NCBI GenBank assembly: GCA_030522415.1
Contig: CM060108.1
Span: 42,608,256-42,672,255 of the forward strand
From: Channallabes apus
Lineage: Eukaryota > Chordata > Actinopteri > Siluriformes > Clariidae
Direction: 5' to 3'
DNA: 64,000 nt
Part shown: positions 56,411-64,000 of the stretch, one piece after another
Layout of the letters: each line of letters opens with the position of its first letter
Position numbering within the stretch: position 1 is the stretch's first letter
Notes under the pieces: generated by a model
Seen by the model: the letters and a program-made list of their open reading frames with translations, nothing else
The model's database searches: none
Told to the model about the DNA's origin: nothing
Translations under genes and position numbers: made by a program

Positions 56411-56480
56411 TGTGGTACACAATAAGTACCATGTTATTCACCCAAGTATTGTTCTACATACCATAGTACAACCACAGCTT

Positions 56481-56784
56481 GGTTGTATATTTCATAGTAC
56501 CACCACAGTACCAACTGATATGCCATAGTACACACCCAAGTTATCTATAACTATAACTTTATGTATGAGTAAACTATGTAAAGTCATACATTTCCCTTAA
56601 ATGGTGCTGTCCAATGTACCATAGTACAACCACAGTACCCACTAATATACCATGAATAACCAGGTTTGGTTGTGCATTTCATAGTACAACCACAGTAGCC
56701 ACTGATATGCCATATGACTTTATGTATGAGTAAACTATGTATACTTCGTCATACGTTTCCCTTAAATGGTGCTGTCCAATGTAC
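56481..56784. repeat. local tandem duplication, two units of about 120-140 bp
   Basis: The units at 56481-56619 and 56668-56784 share GGTTGT.ATTTCATAGTAC, TTATGTATGAGTAAACTATG and TCCCTTAAATGGTGCTGTCC then AATGTAC. Short CATAGTACAACCACAGTA motifs recur several more times between 56400 and 56720. Confidence 0.85.
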
Positions 56785-57055
56785 TGTACCACGGCAATAC
56801 TGCAGTATGGTACGGTATGTACTATAGTTTACCTCCGTAAAATTTCTTCCTAGTGAATAACAGCAATTCTGTTTAAGGAATTTAATGAATTCTCCAATCA
56901 GATCCATCAGAAAGTGTTGATTAATTTTCTATGACATTAGTGTAGCTGTCATTCAAATCACAGTGTATATTAATCTGCTTGTTCTAATATGTATCTGTTT
57001 CCATATTTTCTGTAATGAGATGTATATGCAAAATTAATAAAGGAGTACGTATTTA

Positions 57056-57064
<9 letters not shown>

Positions 57065-57097
<33 letters not shown>

Positions 57098-58070
57098 CTA
57101 AGACCACTATTACCAAGCCAGCTATTGGCTCCATTTTTGGCTAAAACACAAGAAAGAACTTTAGAGGTATTTAGCATCAAGTGTCGACTTTGGTTATTTC
57201 AGTTGCAGTACTCGCTATTGTTTATTTCGACGCTTTTACACTCAGGGGAATTTTCTATTGGAGATCAAACTGGATTTGGATGTATTTTTGCCTCTCCCGG
57301 TGCGTGGGCTCTCTCTCCTCGTTTCCTCTTTATGGAGTTGAAGTCTGCTGTCGAACCTGCAGTGTGTGAGGAAGGCTAATGTGTTTTAACACGTCTCTCT
57401 ACACACAAAAGGACACCCGGCTGAAGAGACAAAAGGACACCTATAAGGACAGGTAGCATGTGGAGCAACCTCAGCGCAGTGCTCATCTCCTGCTAGCTTG
57501 CTACAATCAGTCGTTTCCTGAGACTGACAGATCACTCGTGCTGCACATTTTGAAACATCTGTCTCGTCTACTAGGCGCAATAGTCGACATCTCGCATGTG
57601 GAATGTCAGGTAGAAATTACTGTACAAAATACAAGTTTAAGTCTTAGAGCGAGAATATTGGAAACAAACAAACGGCTCGGAAACCTTATTTTCGATCCGA
57701 TCCTCTTGTCAGTCTTTTATAGACATTTCCGTTTGACATCCTCGTCAATAGTTATGAAGAAAAGACTCTTAGCCTTTAAGCGAGCTTGGAAGTGATGGCA
57801 TGGGAATCTTTGCTAATGCACAGTCTAGTTTAACAATAAGTTTTTGGGGCAGAGCTACGTGTATATGGGTGAAAATGTTGGTGTGTTCTATAAGCAATGT
57901 TACTTGCCAGTCAAAACCAAATAATCATACAGAGATCCCAGAATCTGACTGCAGTTCCCCAGAAACAAGTTTGCAATGTATATACTTTAACTACGTCTAC
58001 CAAAGGAGCAGCAATGGCCTCAATTACTCTATCAAGTATTACTAGCTAGCTAGTGACTAGTTGAAAGCGG
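57065..58070. other. unclassified block in intron 3
   Basis: After (TTA)n at about 57058-57097 comes about 950 bases of fairly balanced composition, with open frames of 60-110 codons on the plus strand (57125-57379, 57460-57795). None has a recognisable domain. It may be an unrecognised transposon. No cdh2 exon here. Confidence 0.4.
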
Positions 58071-58224
58071 CTATCTCACGAGATCTCATTAGATATGTGG
58101 ATTGGCTCATTTGCTACAGATCCAGGGTCTGTTTTCTGTGGCATGGGATGACAGAGTGTATATACAACAAATAACCTGACTGTTTCTAAATCAGTCTCAA
58201 ACTACAACACCAAGAAACCCATCA

Positions 58225-58328
58225 CTGTCTCATTGTCTACACCGCTTTATCCAGTATACAGGGTCGCGGAGGGCCTGGAGCCTATCCCAGGAAACTTAGG
58301 GCACAAGGCAGGGTACACCCTGGATGGG

Positions 58329-58391
<63 letters not shown>

Positions 58392-58577
58392 TCACACACA
58401 CACACACACACACACACATATTCACACACCACAGGCAATCTGGGAGAAGATGCACACCCTGGGTACTCCGGAGGAAACCCACCAAGCACGGGGAGAAGAT
58501 GCACACCCTACGGGAATCGAACCTGGACCCTGGAGGTGCAAGGAGACAGTGCTAACCACTAAGCCACCGTGCCGCCT
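58225..58577 (-). repeat. Mermaid-like SINE with expanded (CA)n
   Basis: TACACCGCTTTATCCAGTAT and GCCTGGAGCCTATCCCAGG are followed by (CA)n at 58331-58388 and again at 58392-58418, where other copies have only a short CA stretch. The head GGGAATCGAACCTGGACCC and CACCGTGCCGCC end it. Confidence 0.85.
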
Positions 58578-59579
58578 AAGACCAAAAAAACATGGCATAA
58601 AATTGTCTTACATTCAGGGATATTTGCAATTGATTACAGAGACCCAAGTTATCATACAAATCTGATAATCATCATACATTTGGCAACATTGTGTAGGAGT
58701 ATATAAATCTTATTCAGCTCCATTCATTTAACCATTTTCCTTCACTGACCCTACAGTATTTAATACACCTTTAACGATGCACTCTGATGCATTCTAAAAG
58801 TAGTTTTAAGCCTGTGACAAACATATTATTTTAAAATTGCCTTATAAAATACTTGTGCTTGGCAACAGTGCAATACAGTGCAATACAATACACTCTGGCT
58901 AGTTTCTTTATTTCAGCCAATATTTTTCTGGCCTTGAAATGGGGTCTGCTCCAGAACACAACAACTGATTGATTTACATCAACAAAACAAACACCAGTAA
59001 CACTGGTGAAGACCAGGATGAAAAAAAATTGTAATGTATTTAAAAAAAAAAAAAAAAAAAAGAAAGAAAGAAAAGTGCAGGGATGACAAACTGCACTTTT
59101 TTTTAATGCATTGTTATTAATGTCTAAAGATGTACATAATATTTTGCAGATACAGTATTCCAAGATCGACGAGACAGACTAACACAGTCAATGCTAATAA
59201 TATCCGTCCATTTCATGAACCAATAATGACTACGTTTTTAAAAGAACAAACACACCACATATGTTTCATGGCGTTTAATGTCAACCGTTTATAAATACAA
59301 AGCTGCAATTACATCCTCGGATGTACTATTTTTAAAACCAGGACTACAACCTCACCTTTAGAAAGTTTTAATCAGTCTGCGTGTAGTGTTTATGTTTATC
59401 CTCTCTTTAGTGTTTTAAGTGTTCTGTCTTTATTTAATCAATTTGTCGTTTACATTTATTATAGTAATGATGAAGGTGCTCACATTAAATTACCTTAATC
59501 AAACATGAACTTGTTTTGTGTATGTTGTAATAGATTTAATATCAAGCTATAAATTGGGGGGGAGGGGATAAATCCATCC

Positions 59580-59760
59580 ATCATCCATCTAGGAACCTCT
59601 ACTGTATAGTCCGGCTAGGGACCGTTGAGTCCAGTTTACACACTATGAACAATTTGGGAGGAAACCGGAGTACCCGGAGGAAACCCACCAAGCACATGGA
59701 GAACATCTATGCACAAAGACCCCAAGGAGGGAATCGAACCTGGACCCTGGATGTGCAACT
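59580..59760 (-). repeat. Mermaid-like SINE, internally deleted
   Basis: AGGAACCTCTACTGTATAGTC, ACACTATGAACAATTTGGG, GGAGGAAACCGGAGTACCC and the head GGGAATCGAACCTGGACCC. A (TA)n(GA)n microsatellite follows at about 59764-59798. Confidence 0.75.
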
Positions 59761-59764
59761 ACAC

Positions 59765-59798
<34 letters not shown>

Positions 59799-59887
59799 CA
59801 TATTTTTCAATTACTGTATAACGAAAACCCAGTACTGAAATAAAAGCCTCAGCCCAAACTTCTGCACCAATAAACTTTATTAGTTGT

Positions 59888-59990
59888 TGTTGTTACTGAG
59901 GGTTTGCCACATCAGAGCATCCTATCAACACAACATTGTGTCACAGGTTTTACGCCATTTGGGACTGGCACTGCATCAAGTGCCCTTAAA
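59888..59990 (+). repeat. SINE-like fragment (CACAGGTTTTACGCC family)
   Basis: TTTGCCACATCAGAGCATCC, CACAGGTTTTACGCCATTTG and GGGACTGGCACTGCA relate it to the fragments at 27095-27195 and 52340-52535. Confidence 0.5.
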
Positions 59991-59999
59991 TAACGTTTA

Positions 60000-61330
60000 C
60001 TAATAATATACGATTCTTTGTAATACTTGCAGGGCTATTCTGATGTGACAGCCCACTTTCTAAATATAAGTCCTGCTTTGTTACACTCTAAGTAACTGTT
60101 TATATCCCTGAAAGCTAGAAACAACCCGCATGCTAGTTTAAACTAGTCCACAATAACTGAAGGTAAACTAGAATATATATGCTATATGATAATTTGATAT
60201 AGTGCTTGTACCAGTTACATAATTCCTTATAATGTATAATGTTGTAGAACAAAATTCTAATCAGTTTGGTTTGTTTCTGATACGGCGATTTGCTAACCAG
60301 GTTCTTGGCCAGGAATAACCATTGCCTCGTGAAAACATGTTCTCAGCTTTCCTAAAAAATCTTACAGCACCCCCTGGTGGCTCGGAGGATCTAGGCGCTG
60401 TCTTAAACCTCTAAAAGTTAGAAACGATCCTAAATCCTTGTATACGGCTCCCAGATTTGGTACATCTTCTACAATAAAGAAATAAGCAATGAGTAAGATG
60501 TCCCCTTATTGCGACCTGTTCTTGATTACATTATTCTTGGCCTGCGAGGGAAATGATGACGTGTGTTGCGTCTTGTGCAGACATAAGAGGTCATGAAGAT
60601 GTTAATGAAGAAATCTTTAGCGGTCATTGATTTCAGCACTCCTGTGGGCCCGCGCCGCTCTCTGCGCCGAGAACAAAGCTAATTGCCGATGCAACAAGTG
60701 AACGCGCGACTGATTTATGACAAACAGCATGGAGATCGCTTATTAATGAGGACCTTACATAACCAGGGAGCCAAAGGGCTTGATGGAAATGTCATTAATT
60801 GCATATGAACTCTGGGCCGACAGCGGTGACATCGCGTCCCACCGGTCCACCAGGTATAGATAGTGAGCGCTCATCCTTCAACTTGTAAATCCGTTCTATC
60901 GAGAACTGATAAGATCTAAAATGGCACACGGCAAAGAAAGCGAACAAGCCAGAATACTGGTCTCGTCAGCAAGCGCTTTGTGTTTACACTTAATATTCAT
61001 ATGCGTGTTTACAAGCAGCCCGCATATCAGTCTTACTTGGTGGCACATCCTTATAAATACAATGAGCACAGAGATTAACGACATCATTAAAAGACCAAAC
61101 CTGCAGGAGATGCGGTGCTTAATGAGGAGGCGCTGCCACATCGTGCAGCTTGTATTCATTACGCTGCCTACATTTAGGTTACGAGAAACCCTGATGTAAC
61201 CTCCCACTGACAAAGTGCACAGGAATTATGGGATGGGGTTGAGTAGGTTAGTAAAAAAAATTATGAAAGATATTATTATAAGTACATCTTGAATCTTAGG
61301 TTTGACCGTGTACATCTTTAGAAAGTTTTA
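60000..61330. other. intron 3, unique sequence
   Basis: No repeats recognised. 60540-60860 and 60920-61200 are unusually balanced in composition and rich in TAAT and SOX-like motifs, suggesting regulatory DNA (see findings). Open frames of about 100 codons on both strands of the second block show no domain. Confidence 0.5.
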
Positions 61331-61332
61331 AA

Positions 61333-61685
61333 GGGCGTTCAAGTCAAACTGAGACATCTGATGAAAGTTCTGGCCCAGTATAGTAATGAGACTCTGCATT
61401 TGAATGTGGAAATGTTTTAAAGAAGGCTGTACATCCGTGAATGACGATCCAGGCCGAGGTGGCTCGGAGCTCACTGCAGTCGCTCCCATGAACGTTCAGA
61501 GACTGGAACACTTGATCCTTGAAAATCAACGGACAACCACAATCATTTACCAACAACTTTGGGCTATTAAAGGAGTTCCTGGGAGGACAGCATTTCTGAC
61601 GTGAAGCAGGCAGTCCAACTATGGCCCTGGTGTACTGAGAAAACGTTCTACCTTAAATGGTATCCAAGCCCTTGTGAAACCCTGT
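61333..61685 (+). pseudogene. internally deleted mariner-type element, second copy
   Basis: It starts GGGCGTTCAAGTCAAACTGA, matching the start of the 3640-4250 element. A transposase N-terminal piece (CFKEGCTSVNDDPGRGGSE, then EHLILENQRTTT) jumps to a C-terminal fragment ending NGIQALVKPCDM. The catalytic core is absent. Confidence 0.7.
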
Positions 61686-61692
61686 GATATGT

Positions 61693-61802
61693 AGAGATGT
61701 TCCGATACCATTCTTCCCCTCCCGATACCGATTCCGATACTTGGGCTCAGGGTATCGGCCGATACCGAGTACTGATCCGATACCTGGATGTGTATCTGTA
61801 CA

Positions 61803-61849
<47 letters not shown>

Positions 61850-62310
61850 CATTTCTTTTTCTAGCCCTGTGTAACAGGTTCGACCCTAAGTGCACGGGCG
61901 ACACCATGAAACACGAACACGAGGCGACGTCTTACAGGAAAAAGGGTAATTTATTTAGAAAAATGGGTAAGGAAAGTGTTAAAGGATCTCGGCGGCCTTT
62001 TCCACTTCGGCGGCAGGGATGCGAAGGCGGGCTCTACGCGGAAGTGAAGCTGCTCGTTCGCGCTCCTCTCGCGGAGATCAAAGGCGCCCCCCCTTTTTAA
62101 AGTCTCTGGGGCACATCACATCGCCTCGCTCTTGTGCCACTGTCTCTCATAAAATCCACCGCGTCGCAAAGTTCAGCTTCCCAACAGTCAGACCCCGAGC
62201 TACATTCCCGGCTGTGTTTTATAGCGCCGGGATCATTAGCGGCGATAGCTCATGGGCCGTTGCCTGATTCTGCGGCCCTGCTCCTTCACATACCTAAAAT
62301 ACCTAAATAT
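61693..62310. other. inverted CGATAC-type repeat, (TA)n, and GC-rich unclassified block
   Basis: 61693-61795 holds clustered CCGATACCGATTCCGATAC motifs, as in the terminal region of a widespread fish DNA transposon. (TA)n follows at 61803-61848. From about 61869 (TGTAACAGG) to about 62291 (CTTCACA) lies a GC-rich, CpG-containing block with TG...CA ends, possibly a solo LTR. I see no target-site duplication or gene. Confidence 0.4.
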
Positions 62311-62344
62311 ATATATATATATAATCAAGACATCGCCTACAATT

Positions 62345-63830
62345 GAAACACTTTAAGTTGTAGCGTATATATAATGTATATGCATTATATATATATGTAT
62401 AAAATGTAGATTAAATAAACAATAATAAATGATTTATAAAACAAAAGACATTTTCTATAACCTTGAGGGGTTGGTTAAAGAAAATATAGGTGATATTCAT
62501 TTAAATGCATCTTTAGATTTTAAGCATGTATAGGTTTAGGAAGCTATAAAAGTATAAAAGTGATTCATTTGTGTTCCGCCTGGTTATTACTAGAATATTC
62601 ACTCATTTCGAAAGCCATGTGTTGCCAGAAAGAAGCATTTAAATGCAGCGATGAAGTACCAGCAGGAACTGAAAGAAAAAAGAGAAAAAAAAAGACAGAG
62701 AGGGTTAGGAAATGAAAAAAGACCATAAGGAAAGGGGAATGGAAAGAGCAGGGAGAGAATCCAATCAAGAGAAAGGAGAAAAAAAAGTGGCGAGAGAGAA
62801 AGATTCCGCTAGGGATGTTACAGTCGACTGTTCATAACCCAGACAATTTACACCATTTAAAGCTGTGGAAAAAAGAGAGAGAAAGGAAGAAAACGGATCC
62901 TGTTCCCATGTGTCTCATGACACAGACACGATCTCGCCACGTTCTGTATCCTGAACACGTGCAAATGAGTTCATCACCTCATGATGTTAAAGAACATGTG
63001 CCAGGTTATATATAACCCAACTGTGTGCCCTGCTTCATACAGCCTGACGATGACACACACACACACACACACATGCTCTTATACTGTAGTTTTAACTGCA
63101 TGCAGGAAGCCACAACGACTTCCTCAGGATGATGCAAAGCCTAAATCAGGGCAAAAATATTTATAACAAAGTAACATCATGGACAAATCTGGTCAGTTGG
63201 TAAGGACTCTGTCTGAGAATGTGTGTGTGTGTGTGTTCAGAGATTCATTCAGGGAACGTCATCATTGTGCTTTACCCCACATAGTGAAGAAGCACAGTGA
63301 ATGGAAAAGGCTCCTGGAATTCTTTGGGGAATCTGAACATTGGGGATTAGATGTGGATAAGTAGACACTATGGGGGTTTTTAGAAAAAGATATAGAAACT
63401 ACAACATGTCAGATGTGGGTTAAGCTGCTCCTGAGCTGCGGCCACATATCTGACAGCTTTAATCTGTATCCGCATTCACTTTTCGGGAAAACCAGGAAAG
63501 TGCCGTAGAACATGACGATAGTGAAGGGGAACAGTGAAGGAAATCATTTTGCCTAGTAAAGTAACCAAACTGAATCCACATCCAACCAACCTAGGCTATA
63601 GGTGTCGCCGCATGATATAAAATTAAAAAAAATCGAGACTCTGTATCGATGTTGCCATAGTAACGAGGTTTATTCCTCAGAGAGAGGAGAGGGTCAGTAC
63701 AAATCAAACCACACGTATCCATTTCACGTTCAGTTCTACAATACCTACTACATCACAGTGCATCATGGGATTACAGTAATCCGCTCAATTTCTCCAGTAT
63801 GTATTGCTACAAAACACCATCCATCCAGAA
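62345..63830. other. intron 3, nothing recognised
   Basis: A purine-rich stretch (62660-62890) and small (CA)n and (GT)n runs (63050-63074, 63219-63236). No exon or repeat family recognised. Confidence 0.4.
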
Positions 63831-63834
63831 TTCC

Positions 63835-64000
63835 ATCCATCCATTCATCTAGGAACCTTTATAGTCCAACTAGGGACCATGGAGGTCAATGGTGACTGTT
63901 GTATGTATTCCTATTTTTATGACCGTGGTAGGACCTCTGGTCAACATTCACACACTCCGGGCAATTTGGGAATGACTATTAGCCTAATCTGCTTATTTTA
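63835..64000 (-). repeat. Mermaid-like SINE, cut by the window end
   Basis: AGGAACCTTTATAGTCCAAC, GACCGTGGTAGGACCTCTGG, CACACTCCGGGCAATTTGGG. The head would lie beyond 64000. Confidence 0.8.

Larger units (their letters stand above)
53814..64000 (-). other. proximal part of cdh2 intron 3 (no exon seen)
   Basis: I searched the minus strand here for the prodomain exon (exon 3) and the signal-peptide exons and saw no candidate with matching sequence, phase and splice sites. The segment holds SINEs, Tc1 and mariner relics, microsatellites, GC-rich blocks and possible conserved noncoding DNA, each listed separately. A long intron before exon 4 fits the very large 5' introns known for vertebrate cdh2. 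Confidence 0.6.

Noticed and set aside
57460..57795. 111-codon frame as a novel gene
   Set aside because: No domain, no promoter or splice context, and unremarkable codon use. It is more likely part of an unrecognised repeat or chance.
58247..58562. Frames through the (CA)n stretch as a repeat-rich protein
   Set aside because: The translation is only the dinucleotide repeat plus SINE sequence.
60896..61213. Overlapping frames of about 100 codons on both strands as an exon of cdh2 or a new gene
   Set aside because: No similarity to the cadherin prodomain, no convincing splice sites in phase, and openness on both strands points to composition, not coding.

Overview
This window is teleost nuclear DNA. 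The organism call rests on a vertebrate N-cadherin gene with spliced exons, L2-clade LINEs, several Tc1/mariner families, tRNA-headed fish SINEs and abundant (CA)n/(TA)n microsatellites. The commonest repeat (about 18 full or partial copies) resembles the Mermaid/Merman-type SINE-like elements described from catfish, so a siluriform is plausible, but the sequence alone does not settle the species.

One protein-coding gene is recognisable: cdh2 (N-cadherin), on the minus strand. Thirteen exons (4 to 16 in the human CDH2 scheme) lie between 53813 (first coding base present) and 23203 (end of the stop codon). Every junction has AG/GT and a compatible phase. Together they give 774 residues: the end of the prodomain, the furin site, five cadherin repeats (EC1-EC5), the membrane segment and the full catenin-binding tail. 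Exons 1-3 (signal peptide and most of the prodomain) are not visible, so the promoter probably lies beyond base 64000. A 3'UTR of about 1.4 kb probably runs down to about 21.74 kb.

Layout. 1-21.7 kb: intergenic DNA downstream of cdh2, holding SINEs, a decayed Tc1 relic (1.24-1.83 kb), a deleted mariner (about 3.65-4.25 kb), three copies of an unclassified repeat (5.8-11.2 kb), a broken L2 LINE with a short LINE tail nested inside it (13.8-15.9 kb), and a Tc1 element with both ends intact but a dead transposase (16.9-18.3 kb). 21.7-53.8 kb: cdh2 with its introns. Intron 13 carries an antisense L2 copy with a long open reverse-transcriptase frame. Intron 10 carries a degraded Tc1. Intron 5 carries a nearly intact Tc1 whose 340-codon transposase is broken by only two nonsense codons. 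A roughly 730-bp CCAT-rich sequence is duplicated on both sides of exon 14. 53.8-64 kb: the proximal part of intron 3, with more SINEs, a second deleted mariner copy, GC-rich unclassified blocks, and unique stretches that look like conserved regulatory DNA.

There is no bacterial-style operon, no CRISPR array and no convincing novel biochemical system. The points most worth following up are the nearly intact Tc1, the open L2 frame, the CCAT duplication around exon 14, the unclassified repeat families, and the simple-repeat tracts that form or abut several cdh2 splice sites.
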